A stretch of DNA of 64,000 bases from Colwellia sp. 1_MG-2023. GTDB taxonomy: Bacteria; Pseudomonadota; Gammaproteobacteria; Enterobacterales; Alteromonadaceae. The position numbers were made by a program, and so were the translations under genes. Below, in pieces: positions 51,195 to 60,374 of the stretch (positions within the stretch are counted from its first letter, which is position 1; each line of letters opens with the position of its first letter). Where the stretch lies: positions 1-64,000 of the forward strand of contig NZ_JAUOPE010000014.1 in assembly GCF_030546755.1 (NCBI RefSeq), in the 5' to 3' direction. The notes under the pieces were generated by a model, which worked only from the letters and a program-made list of their open reading frames with translations, was not told where the DNA came from and did not search any database.

Positions 51195-52505
51195 ATGAAT
51201 ATATATGGTTTAGTAACCACCGCTCTTATCCCTTTTTCACTTGTTATTCAGGCGAATAATTACAATGAGAAAGATTTACTCAATAAGTTAAAAACAGAAG
51301 TAGATAAGAAAAATTATGCAAATGTTCTGTCACTCGCTAAAACTTATCAAGATGATTATTTAGGCGATCCTGAATTTGACTTTTTTTTAGGTATTGCTGC
51401 TTTAGAAAGTAATCAAGTAGATGTCAGTGTTTTTGCTTTTGAACGTGTGGTAGCCAATAAGCCAAACTGGCTAGATGCAAAACTCTATTTGACTAAAGCG
51501 TATTATCAATCTTCAAATTATCAAGCCGCATTAGAACAATGTAAGAGCATATTATCACGCCCAAATATTCCCACTAATTTACAAAAACTAACGCGTGATT
51601 TATGTACGAGCACCGAAAATAAATTAACTCAGCAAGCCAGTCGTATCAAACATCAATTATCGGCCAATATTGGTTACGATGGCAATATTAATGCAGGGAC
51701 AAGTGAAGAAAGAATTTTTCTTCCGTTTTTAAATGATTATGTAAATTTAGATGAAAATAGCCGCGAATTAAGTGATGAATATCTAAAGTTAAATTATCAA
51801 TTACAAAGTACAACCGCCTTAACTCAAACTTCAAAGATTAATATTAATACACAAATTAATGCGCAACAATTTGCCAATGAAACTGATTATAATCGGTTAA
51901 CCGCTCAAGTTGGCGTGCAATATATTCAATCATTTGATGCTTTTGATTTTAATATTGGAGGTCAGATTACGCCACTTTGGTTTGATGGTGAATATTATCG
52001 TCTTCAATCTTCGGTATTAACTGGTGTGCAAGCGAAATTATCTGATAGTTGGATGCTGGGTGGTCGATTAATGCTGAGAAAAACCAGTAATCAGCAGCAA
52101 GAGTTATTAGATACCGACGATTATTCGGTTGGTCTTACAAGTCATTATTATCATAGCAATTCTCGTTATTCAGTGAGTATAGAGAGGCTTGAAGAAGACG
52201 GTAAGGTTGATAGTAATAGTCGAACTATTGATATGATTTCATTAAGCAGTTTATGGTTATTAAATTCGCAATGGCTAGCGTCAATGAATGTGAGTTATCA
52301 AAGACAAGAATATCGAGGTCAACATCCTTATTACTTAGCACAACGAGAAGATGATGTATGGTTAGCGTCATCTTTTTTACAATATCAAATGTCAAAAACT
52401 TTTTCGTATCGGTTATCTGTCAATGTGCAGGATAAAAACAGTAACTTAGATTTGTTTTCTTATCGACGTTCAGACATAAATTTGTCAGCAACGATGAGTT
52501 TCTAG
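51195..52505 (+). CDS. Slam-like TPR/beta-barrel outer-membrane protein
   Basis: 436 aa: signal peptide (about 1-20), TPR-type helical repeats (about 25-150; FFLGIAALESNQVDVSVFAFERVV, then AKLYLTKAYYQSSNYQAAL) and a C-terminal barrel of about 270 residues with strand patterns such as SANIGYDGNINAG, ending in F (LSATMSF). This is the plan of the surface-lipoprotein assembly modifier (Slam, DUF560) family, which moves specific lipoproteins to the outer surface. A large lipoprotein gene lies two genes downstream, a likely client. Spacing to the next gene is 10 bases. Confidence 0.65.
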   Translation: MNIYGLVTTALIPFSLVIQANNYNEKDLLNKLKTEVDKKNYANVLSLAKTYQDDYLGDPEFDFFLGIAALESNQVDVSVFAFERVVANKPNWLDAKLYLTKAYYQSSNYQAALEQCKSILSRPNIPTNLQKLTRDLCTSTENKLTQQASRIKHQLSANIGYDGNINAGTSEERIFLPFLNDYVNLDENSRELSDEYLKLNYQLQSTTALTQTSKININTQINAQQFANETDYNRLTAQVGVQYIQSFDAFDFNIGGQITPLWFDGEYYRLQSSVLTGVQAKLSDSWMLGGRLMLRKTSNQQQELLDTDDYSVGLTSHYYHSNSRYSVSIERLEEDGKVDSNSRTIDMISLSSLWLLNSQWLASMNVSYQRQEYRGQHPYYLAQREDDVWLASSFLQYQMSKTFSYRLSVNVQDKNSNLDLFSYRRSDINLSATMSF

Positions 52506-52515
52506 GGGAGTGAAT

Positions 52516-53700
52516 ATGTTTAAAAGTAATATGAATCAAACCAAGGTAATCCAGCCCAAGGTGGCTATGGCAGAAAAAATAACATCTATGCTGTTAATCG
52601 CGCTGATTTTCAGTGCAGTATCACCTAGTTACGCAAGTGTTGCAGGCAAAACTATTCTTGCTAAAGGAGAAGTACTCGCGATCGAAAATGGCACCGATGC
52701 TCGCGCCCTTAAACGTCGTTCAGAAATCTTTGATGTTGATGAAATTACCACAGGTAAATTAAGTAAAGCTCAGTTTAATATGACAGATGGCGGTTTACTT
52801 ACCTTGAAAGAGAACACAAAAGTGTTGATCAGCAGTTACCATTACGATGATAAAACGGAACAAGGTTCAGCAACACTCGAGTTAGTTAACGGTGGTTTGC
52901 GCTCGATCAGTGGTTTAATTAAAGCAAAAGGTGGTGACTATCAAGTAAAAACTCCGGTTGGAAGTATTGGTATTCGCGGTACACATTTTGTGGTTGAAGT
53001 GGTTGATGAAAAAGTATTTTTTGGTGTTTATAGCGGTAATATTGACGTGAATTTAACCGGGAGTGATCAAGTTTTATCGCTTGGTGAAACGGAAGATTTT
53101 GCTTTCGCATCTGTTGATTTATCCGGCCAAGTAACGACACTAACTCAAGCGCCAGTCGTTTTATCAAAAGGTTTTGTTAGCGATGAAGTAGAAGCGATTA
53201 GTGAAAATTCAGCACAAAGCGAAGAACAAGCTTCGCTCGTTGAAACAGAAGAGGTTGCCAATATTGATTTTGATGCTTCAGTGTATCAAGAGGAAACATT
53301 ACAAGCGATTAGTGATGAGTCTATTGCTGATTTAATTAGTCAACGCAGTGGCTCGGTGACTTTTGATCAAGTTATTGAAAGCTCGATAAATTCATCTGTT
53401 GGCGATACCAGTGGCTTTCAAATGAATATGACGATTGATTTTGATAATGCCTCAGTACCTGGTGGGACGTTAAGTTTTAATGATGCTCAAGGTGAATGGT
53501 TAGCGACGTTTTCTGGTTTGATTAATATTGACCAACTTTCGTTAGGGATTAATTATGCTTCACATGGCAATAACAAAGCGCATGGTAGTATTTCCGCTGC
53601 CTTTTCAAATGGACTTGAAGAAGTATTAGGGAATTTCAATTTATCTGAAATTGATGATGCTAGTGTCAACGCTGATGGCACGTTTAAGATAAAACCATAA
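52516..53700 (+). CDS. FecR-domain periplasmic protein
   Basis: 394 aa from the ATG at 52516, directly after AGGGGAG. The signal is long (hydrophobic MLLIALIFSAV near residues 27-38, SYASVAG cleavage region). A FecR domain (about 45-175) has the TPVGSIGIRGTHFVVEV segment, typical of stand-alone periplasmic FecR proteins. The C-terminal part has an acidic region (about 200-280) and a small beta-rich domain at the end. Such FecR proteins often sit beside outer-membrane exporters and CHASE2 proteins, as here, and may bind cell-surface polymers. Confidence 0.8.
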   Translation: MFKSNMNQTKVIQPKVAMAEKITSMLLIALIFSAVSPSYASVAGKTILAKGEVLAIENGTDARALKRRSEIFDVDEITTGKLSKAQFNMTDGGLLTLKENTKVLISSYHYDDKTEQGSATLELVNGGLRSISGLIKAKGGDYQVKTPVGSIGIRGTHFVVEVVDEKVFFGVYSGNIDVNLTGSDQVLSLGETEDFAFASVDLSGQVTTLTQAPVVLSKGFVSDEVEAISENSAQSEEQASLVETEEVANIDFDASVYQEETLQAISDESIADLISQRSGSVTFDQVIESSINSSVGDTSGFQMNMTIDFDNASVPGGTLSFNDAQGEWLATFSGLINIDQLSLGINYASHGNNKAHGSISAAFSNGLEEVLGNFNLSEIDDASVNADGTFKIKP

Positions 53701-53758
53701 ATATGAATATTCAATTACGATTTTATCGTTTGATTGGAGCTGAAAAAGAGGTAGCTTT

Positions 53759-56700
53759 ATGCGTACATTAAGTATCATTACCCTTACATCTTTAGTTTGT
53801 TTAGTAGGCTGTGGTGGCTCGTCTGAAACCGCGCAAGAAAATAACATTCAACCTGAAACACCGGTAACAGTAGCACCTGACGAATCACTAAATACCGTGT
53901 CATTAGCTGGTATGTCAGGACAGGACAAACCGATAAAACAACAAGTAGAAGGACGAGCGTTAACTAAAAGTGCAGTCGTAAAAACTAGCTTTGCAAATGC
54001 TCAAGGTAGCATTAGAAGTGCTTCGGGCTCGGCGTCTGTTATCGGAAACTTAACATTAGGGGTCACCGCTCAAGATCCAGACGGCATCACGCAACTTTCT
54101 TTGTATTTACCTAAAATCAATCGTTCATTTACTTTATGTACTGATACTTGTATTGAAAACTCAGAAATTACTGTAACAGGCTTAAATCCTCAACTTTCCG
54201 GTGAACAATCGGGAGAGTTGCGAGTTGAATTAATAGTCAAGGATAGTCAAAACAATGAAACGTTAGCCGATACACTGAGCGTTAATTGGCAACCTATTAT
54301 TATTCCATCGTTAAGTGCTGTTAGAGAAAATGGAAATATTTCATTAACTTGGGGACAAGCTAATTCCGCTCAACGTTATAATATTTATGTAGCGACTGAC
54401 GCAGACCTTAATCGAGAAAATGTGCTTGATTTAGCTAATGGTGTACAGTTTTTGTCACAAACGGCGACTAATATTCAAATTACTGATCAAGACGATACTA
54501 AGCCATATTATGTGATCATTACTGCGATTAATAGTGGTGGTGAAAGTGGCATGACGTCACCTTTAGTCATTCCTAGCAATGTGGTTGAAGTGAACTTACC
54601 CCCAATTGCAAGGGCAGACGTATATCAATTAAATGAAGATCAAGATTTTTCAGAAAATTTGTTAATTAACGATGAAGATCCTGAAGGAAGTGAACTAACA
54701 GCCGAAATTTCAACGCAACCAAGTAATGGTTCATTGCAATTAGCAGACTCAGGAGTGTTTACTTATACCCCTAGAGACAATTTTTTTGGTAATGATTCGT
54801 TTCGTTATATGATTATTGATGATCAAGGCCTAGAAAGTGAGGCCTTAGTTACGTTAACGATTAATCCCGTTAATGATCTTCCTGTTGCCGTTAATGATGT
54901 TTATACCTTATCAGCAAATAATAATATTTCTGTAAGTAGCCCAGGTGTTTTAAGTAACGATAGTGATATTGATGGTGACAATTTAGCCGTTGAAAGTGTG
55001 CTGATCACAGAGCCAGAGTTTGGTGGTCTTAATCTTAATGTTGATGGTAGTTTTACTTACGTCGCTCATAGCGACTTTGATCTTAATGATAGTTTTGTTT
55101 ATCAAGTATCTGATGGACAAGAAGGTACACATACCGCAACAGTCACTATTTTATCATCTGCTGAATTTGCATCGCCAGTGGCACAGAATGATAGTTACCA
55201 AACCAATGAAGATATTACACTGGTTGTTGATACCACAGCGAATGGCATATTAGGCAATGATACAGAGCCAAATGGTTTCGAGTTTGAATTAGACGAAGTA
55301 CTAATTTCAGAGCCACAACATGGACAATTAAACTTATCGTTAGATGGCACTTTTACTTATATTCCTGATAATAATTATGTGGGAATAGATCAGTTTCATT
55401 ATCAAATAACCAGCGCCACAACTAAAACAGCGCAAGCAACGGTAACTATTAATATTTTATCGCAACCTGATGCGCCGATTGCCAGTGAAGATGTTTACCA
55501 ACTTGAGGAAGACAGCGCTTTAAATATCAGCGCAGAACAAGGTTTATTAGCCAATGACTCGGATCCAGATGGTGGCGTAATTACCGTTGAGCCCATCGCA
55601 ATTCATTTGCCGAGTAACGGGGCGGTGATACTTCACCAAGATGGTAGTTTTGAATATACCCCAATAGCTAACTTTCACGGGGTGGATACTTTTACCTATC
55701 AAATTATTAACGAAAGTCAGTTAACGAGTCAGGCTCAAGTGACCTTAACAGTTAGTGCTAAAAATGACGCGCCTATCGCGGTGGATGATTTTGCTTCTAC
55801 AGAACAAGGGACATCAGTCACTATTGATGTATTAGCCAATGATTTGGATTTAGAAAATGGTCAATTGACTATTGAAAGCGCTTCTGTTGATATCGGTAGT
55901 GTTTCTATCGTCGATAAAAAGTTAGTGTTTCAACCTCAAGATGATTACTCAGGTGTTGCGAACATTACTTACACCATTGCTGATCCTGAAGGGTTAACCG
56001 CAACAGCAAATGTCTTAGTTACGGTAAATACGACGATTGTCATAAACCATGATCCTATCGCCGTGAATGATAGTTTTAATTTAAACGAAGATTCCCAATT
56101 GGATGGCTTATCAGTGTTAGCAAATGATACTGATGAAGATAATGATACCTTAACGTTACAAACAACACCCGTAAGTGAAGTGAGTCATGGATATTTGTCA
56201 TTATTTTCTGATGGTACTTTTACCTATATTCCTGAAAGTAACTTTAATGGTGAAGATAGTTTTACTTATAGTATTAGTGATGGACAAGGGGGCTTTGATC
56301 AAGCGAGTGTTAGCCTGAAAATTAATGCGATTAATGACTTGCCCGTTGCTGTTGATGACAACATCCAAGTCAATGAAAATGATAAGTTAGAAAATTTTAA
56401 TGTCTTACTAAACGATACAGATATTGATAATGACACCTTATCTCTTACTACCACACCAATTTCAGACGTTGAAAATGGCAGTTTAATTTTAAACAATAAT
56501 GGTGAGATAACCTATAAACCAACGCCTACCGTTAACGGTAAAGATAGCTTTGTTTATGAAGTTAATGATGGTCAAGGTGGCATGGCAAAAGCAAACGTTA
56601 ATATCACTATTATTTCCACTAATATTGCCCCCATCGCCAGTAATGATAGTTTCGTGATTGATGAGAATAAGATCCTTAAAGGCGAGTCAGTTTTAGAAAA

Positions 56701-57217
56701 TGACAAAGATGAAGATGGAGATATATTAACCGTTATAACTACGCCTATAACCGATGTTTCAAGTGGTAGCTTAGACTTAAGTACTGACGGTACATTTGTT
56801 TATACTCCGAAGTTGAACTTTGACGGTACAGATCGCTTCACGTATCAAATTCAAGATCCTGAAGGCGCAACTTCACAAGCAACAGTGTCAATCAGTGTAC
56901 TAAACAGCATTGAACCTCCTGTGGCTATTGATGATAGCTATACCGTCGTGAGCCTTTTAGGTACTGGCAGTTCTTCAGGTAATGTATTAGAAAATGATTT
57001 TGTTCCTGAAAATGGTTATTTGGTTGTCAATGAAACGCCAGTAACCAATGTAAAATATGGCGAACTTACCAAACTTGATAAAAGTGGTTACTTTGAATAC
57101 AAGCCTAATTTCGGGTTTTTAGGCACAGATAGTTTTGTTTATGAGGTTTATGATAGTAATAACCCAAGTGCTGGTACATCAACGGCAACAGTAACTTTTG
57201 TTGTTGTATCCTTGTAA
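53759..57217 (+). CDS. Giant tandem-95 repeat lipoprotein
   Basis: 1152 aa lipoprotein: lipobox LVGC at C18, then GGSS. After a linker come a beta-domain with one cysteine pair (about 90-175), a fibronectin-III-like domain (about 180-285) and nine tandem-95/cadherin-like repeats starting at words such as ARADVYQL, AVNDVYTL, AQNDSYQT, ASEDVYQL, AVDDFAST, AVNDSFNL, AVDDNIQV, ASNDSFVI and AIDDSYTV. Each repeat has the NDxDxDGD calcium-type and FTYxP motifs (the fifth and ninth deviate). This is the usual build of a long calcium-bound adhesin. A lipid-anchored form next to a Slam-like gene suggests surface display. Confidence 0.85.
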   Translation: MRTLSIITLTSLVCLVGCGGSSETAQENNIQPETPVTVAPDESLNTVSLAGMSGQDKPIKQQVEGRALTKSAVVKTSFANAQGSIRSASGSASVIGNLTLGVTAQDPDGITQLSLYLPKINRSFTLCTDTCIENSEITVTGLNPQLSGEQSGELRVELIVKDSQNNETLADTLSVNWQPIIIPSLSAVRENGNISLTWGQANSAQRYNIYVATDADLNRENVLDLANGVQFLSQTATNIQITDQDDTKPYYVIITAINSGGESGMTSPLVIPSNVVEVNLPPIARADVYQLNEDQDFSENLLINDEDPEGSELTAEISTQPSNGSLQLADSGVFTYTPRDNFFGNDSFRYMIIDDQGLESEALVTLTINPVNDLPVAVNDVYTLSANNNISVSSPGVLSNDSDIDGDNLAVESVLITEPEFGGLNLNVDGSFTYVAHSDFDLNDSFVYQVSDGQEGTHTATVTILSSAEFASPVAQNDSYQTNEDITLVVDTTANGILGNDTEPNGFEFELDEVLISEPQHGQLNLSLDGTFTYIPDNNYVGIDQFHYQITSATTKTAQATVTINILSQPDAPIASEDVYQLEEDSALNISAEQGLLANDSDPDGGVITVEPIAIHLPSNGAVILHQDGSFEYTPIANFHGVDTFTYQIINESQLTSQAQVTLTVSAKNDAPIAVDDFASTEQGTSVTIDVLANDLDLENGQLTIESASVDIGSVSIVDKKLVFQPQDDYSGVANITYTIADPEGLTATANVLVTVNTTIVINHDPIAVNDSFNLNEDSQLDGLSVLANDTDEDNDTLTLQTTPVSEVSHGYLSLFSDGTFTYIPESNFNGEDSFTYSISDGQGGFDQASVSLKINAINDLPVAVDDNIQVNENDKLENFNVLLNDTDIDNDTLSLTTTPISDVENGSLILNNNGEITYKPTPTVNGKDSFVYEVNDGQGGMAKANVNITIISTNIAPIASNDSFVIDENKILKGESVLENDKDEDGDILTVITTPITDVSSGSLDLSTDGTFVYTPKLNFDGTDRFTYQIQDPEGATSQATVSISVLNSIEPPVAIDDSYTVVSLLGTGSSSGNVLENDFVPENGYLVVNETPVTNVKYGELTKLDKSGYFEYKPNFGFLGTDSFVYEVYDSNNPSAGTSTATVTFVVVSL

Positions 57218-57272
57218 TATTTTTGGATAACGTAATTGAGCAACGATATAGGTATCTAGTCGAAGGAATGGT

Positions 57273-58115
57273 ATGAATATTACTTTTTATGGCGTTAGAG
57301 GATCTACACCTGTATCAGGTGAAGACTTTATCATTTTAGGAGGACATACGTCTTGCGTTTATGTTTGCTCAGAAAAAGGTGACTCACTCATTTTAGATTC
57401 TGGTACTGGTATAGTGGCTTTAGGTAAAAAGTTAATGAAAACCTCTGATGATATCAATATTTTGTTAACTCATAATCATTGGGATCATATTCAAGGTTTT
57501 CCATACTTTTTACCTATTTATCAAAAAGATCGTGCTATATCTATTGTTGCAGGTAATGTCGATTTTGATGATAAAGATGCTATTCTCACTCAAATGTCTG
57601 GCTCTACTCATCCGGTAAAGTATCAAGATTTACCTTCAAATATTCAATTAAACACAGAACTTTCAAAACAAAAATCATTTTCGCTAGCATCATTTGAAAT
57701 CACTACTCAGCCGTTATCTCACCCTGATGGCGGAACTGCTTATTGTTTATATGCTGATAATCAGAAAGTGGCCTATGTTACCGATAATGAACTTTCGCCC
57801 ATTAAACCGGCGATTACAAGCTGGCAAGCGTGGCTAGAATTTATCGAGCAAGCGGATGTACTTATTCACGATGCGCAATACCTTGAAACAGATATGCCAT
57901 TAAAACAAGGGTGGGGACATAGTACGGTTGAACAAGTCATTGAATTGGCGCTGCAAGCAAAAGTAAAACGTCTTTACTTTATCAGTCATGATCCAGAGAG
58001 AAGTGATCAAGAGTTAATCACACTTGAAGCAACACTTCGAGCACAATATCAAGATCAATTAGTGATAGAATTTGCTCGTGAAGGCACTCAAGTTGAGTTA
58101 TCCAATATTTTATGA
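57273..58115 (+). CDS. Metallo-beta-lactamase-fold hydrolase
   Basis: 280 aa, cytosolic. The metal motif THNHWDHIQG (HxHxDH) and later HPDGG, TDNE, IHDAQY and FISHDPERSD give the normal set of metal ligands. Closest in feel to the PhnP/ribonuclease-Z-like or phosphodiesterase side of the family. Its end overlaps the CHASE2-cyclase gene start by ATGA, so the two are co-made; a cyclic-nucleotide phosphodiesterase role would fit but is inference. Confidence 0.85.
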   Translation: MNITFYGVRGSTPVSGEDFIILGGHTSCVYVCSEKGDSLILDSGTGIVALGKKLMKTSDDINILLTHNHWDHIQGFPYFLPIYQKDRAISIVAGNVDFDDKDAILTQMSGSTHPVKYQDLPSNIQLNTELSKQKSFSLASFEITTQPLSHPDGGTAYCLYADNQKVAYVTDNELSPIKPAITSWQAWLEFIEQADVLIHDAQYLETDMPLKQGWGHSTVEQVIELALQAKVKRLYFISHDPERSDQELITLEATLRAQYQDQLVIEFAREGTQVELSNIL

Positions 58116-60364
58116 TTGCCAATAAGGGATATAAGCATTTTCTAAACGGACTAATTATTACTCTCATCGTGATCAGTTTAGGCTTTATTGCTGTAAAAGA
58201 TGTGCAAGAGTTTTTTCAACGAATTGAAGGTATTTTATACGATATTAGACTACTGGCTACTTTGCCTGAGACACCGCGCAAGTTTGATGAAAATGTCATT
58301 ATTATTGATATCGATGAAAAGAGTTTAGCTGAGCAGGGTCGCTATCCATGGAGCCGCAGTAAAATTAGTCAGTTAGTTGATAATTTAATGGCTAGTGGCG
58401 TAGTGGTTGTTGCGTTCGATATTGTTTTTCCTGAACCAGAAGATAATCCTGTTGATCTTATTATTGCGAATAATCACGATTTAAATTCTCCCTTTGTTGA
58501 AAAAATCACTTCTTTAAAACCCAGTGTCGATGCCGATTTAAAGCTTTCAAACGCAATAACTAATGCAGAAGTTGTGCTTGGTATGATGTTTGATGATGAA
58601 AAAACAACAAACTCACCGGATATAACAGACTCGCAGGATATTGAACAAACTGAAAACTTATCGAGTAACATTGTTTGGGAGTTTCCGAAAAATGCAGTCA
58701 GTGATATTGCTCAATTTAATAAAGTGTTAAAAAATATTGATGTACTAAACAAAAATGCTTCTGGCTCAGGCTTTATTAATTCTGTGCCCGAAAGTGATGG
58801 CTTTATTCGTAAAGCTTCCTTAGTGATTCAATACCAAGGTAAATTATATCCATCACTCGCACTAGAGGCGGCTAGGGTGTATACCTTAAGTGATCAAATC
58901 AACACTGAAAGTGAGTTGAACAATAATCATTATTGGCTGCAATCGTTGAGTTTCGGTGAGCATAAAATCCCAACCAATGAAAAAGGCCAAATACTGATCC
59001 CCTTTAAAGGGGCTCAAAAGAGTTTTACTTATATTTCAGCTACTGACGTTATTGAAAATCGTGTACCAACTGAAAAACTTGAAGGCGCGGTAGCGTTTAT
59101 CGGTACATCGGCGATAGGTCTGGCTGATCTTAGAGCAACTTCGGTTGGTATCCAGTATCCTGGAGTTGAAGTGCATGCCAATGTTTTTGAAGGGTTAATG
59201 CACCCTGAAATTATTCCCGTTGAGCCAGATACCACTTTAGCTATCCAATTTATATTGTTGTTTATCACTGGCTTAGTATTATCATTTTTAATGAATAACC
59301 AAGGGCCAATGCGCATTTTTTATATTTGCTTTGCCGCGTTATTTACGCATTTGGCATTGAATTGGTCATTATGGTTCTTTTTTAAAGTTAGTTTACCGCA
59401 ATCTCAAATACTGCTTATTATTATTTGGTTAACTTTATATTTTGGTAGCGTTGGTTTTTTTCTTGAAAACTATCGTCGTAAACATATTAAAGGGGTGTTT
59501 GATCAATATGTTCCACCTGCCTATATTGATAAGTTATTAGCAACCGGAAAGGGCATTTCATTAACGCCAGAGCGTCGTGTTATGTCAGTTTTATTTGCTG
59601 ATATTCGAGACTTTACTCAATTATCAGAAAATTTTAGTCCTGATGAGCTCAGTGAATTTATTAACGAATACCTTTCTGAAAACACCCGAATTATTTTTGA
59701 AAAACAAGGTACTATTGATAAATATGTTGGCGATATGGTGATGGCTTTTTGGAATGCTCCGCTTGATGATGAACAACATGAAGTACATGCTGTGGATACC
59801 GCACTGGCGATGATAGCTACTACACAAGCCATGTCTAAGAAGTTTAAAACACGTGGTTGGCCAGCCATAAATATTGGCGTTGGCGTTAGTACTGGTGACA
59901 TGATAGTAGGCGATATGGGTTCTACTTACAGAAAAGCCTATACTGTATTAGGTGATGAGGTTAATTTAGGTTCTCGAATAGAGTCATTAACCAAATTTTA
60001 TGGGGTTAGCATTTTAATTTCTGAGCAAACCTATCAGGCTGTAGTTAAGCAAGGTATGCTGTGCCGACAGGTTGATACAATCAGAGTAAAAGGTAAACAA
60101 AAACCGACGACTATTTATGAACCTATCGGTGCGAAAGAACAACAAAGTAAAGAAATGTGTTTAACTGTCGAAAAACATCACGAAGGCATTCAAGCATATT
60201 TGGCCCAAGAATGGGACACAGCAATAAATATATTTACCGAGCTACAAAATCAACGACTGTTATCAAGCAAATTATATGATATTTATATCAATAGGATTGC
60301 AGAATTGAAGCAAAGTACTTTGAACAATGAGTGGGATGGCACCTATAGCCATCTAACGAAATAG
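58112..60364 (+). CDS. CHASE2-domain class III adenylyl/guanylyl cyclase
   Basis: 750 aa: an N-terminal helix (about 12-30), an extracytoplasmic CHASE2 sensor (about 45-385; VIIDIDEKSLAEQGRYPWSR is the family hallmark), three membrane helices (about 370-455) and a cytoplasmic class III cyclase domain (about 490-680). Catalytic metal aspartates lie in FADIRDFT and KYVGDMVMAFW, and the arginine in NLGSRIE is present. Substrate is probably ATP. A C-terminal tail (about 690-750) follows. Overlaps the MBL gene by 4 bases and leads into the HD-GYP gene after 10 bases. Confidence 0.93.
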   Translation: MIANKGYKHFLNGLIITLIVISLGFIAVKDVQEFFQRIEGILYDIRLLATLPETPRKFDENVIIIDIDEKSLAEQGRYPWSRSKISQLVDNLMASGVVVVAFDIVFPEPEDNPVDLIIANNHDLNSPFVEKITSLKPSVDADLKLSNAITNAEVVLGMMFDDEKTTNSPDITDSQDIEQTENLSSNIVWEFPKNAVSDIAQFNKVLKNIDVLNKNASGSGFINSVPESDGFIRKASLVIQYQGKLYPSLALEAARVYTLSDQINTESELNNNHYWLQSLSFGEHKIPTNEKGQILIPFKGAQKSFTYISATDVIENRVPTEKLEGAVAFIGTSAIGLADLRATSVGIQYPGVEVHANVFEGLMHPEIIPVEPDTTLAIQFILLFITGLVLSFLMNNQGPMRIFYICFAALFTHLALNWSLWFFFKVSLPQSQILLIIIWLTLYFGSVGFFLENYRRKHIKGVFDQYVPPAYIDKLLATGKGISLTPERRVMSVLFADIRDFTQLSENFSPDELSEFINEYLSENTRIIFEKQGTIDKYVGDMVMAFWNAPLDDEQHEVHAVDTALAMIATTQAMSKKFKTRGWPAINIGVGVSTGDMIVGDMGSTYRKAYTVLGDEVNLGSRIESLTKFYGVSILISEQTYQAVVKQGMLCRQVDTIRVKGKQKPTTIYEPIGAKEQQSKEMCLTVEKHHEGIQAYLAQEWDTAINIFTELQNQRLLSSKLYDIYINRIAELKQSTLNNEWDGTYSHLTK

Positions 60365-60374
60365 CGAGTTATTC

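Noticed and set aside
59617-59901. Minus-strand frames inside the cyclase gene
   Set aside because: They are mirror frames of a well-supported class III cyclase domain.
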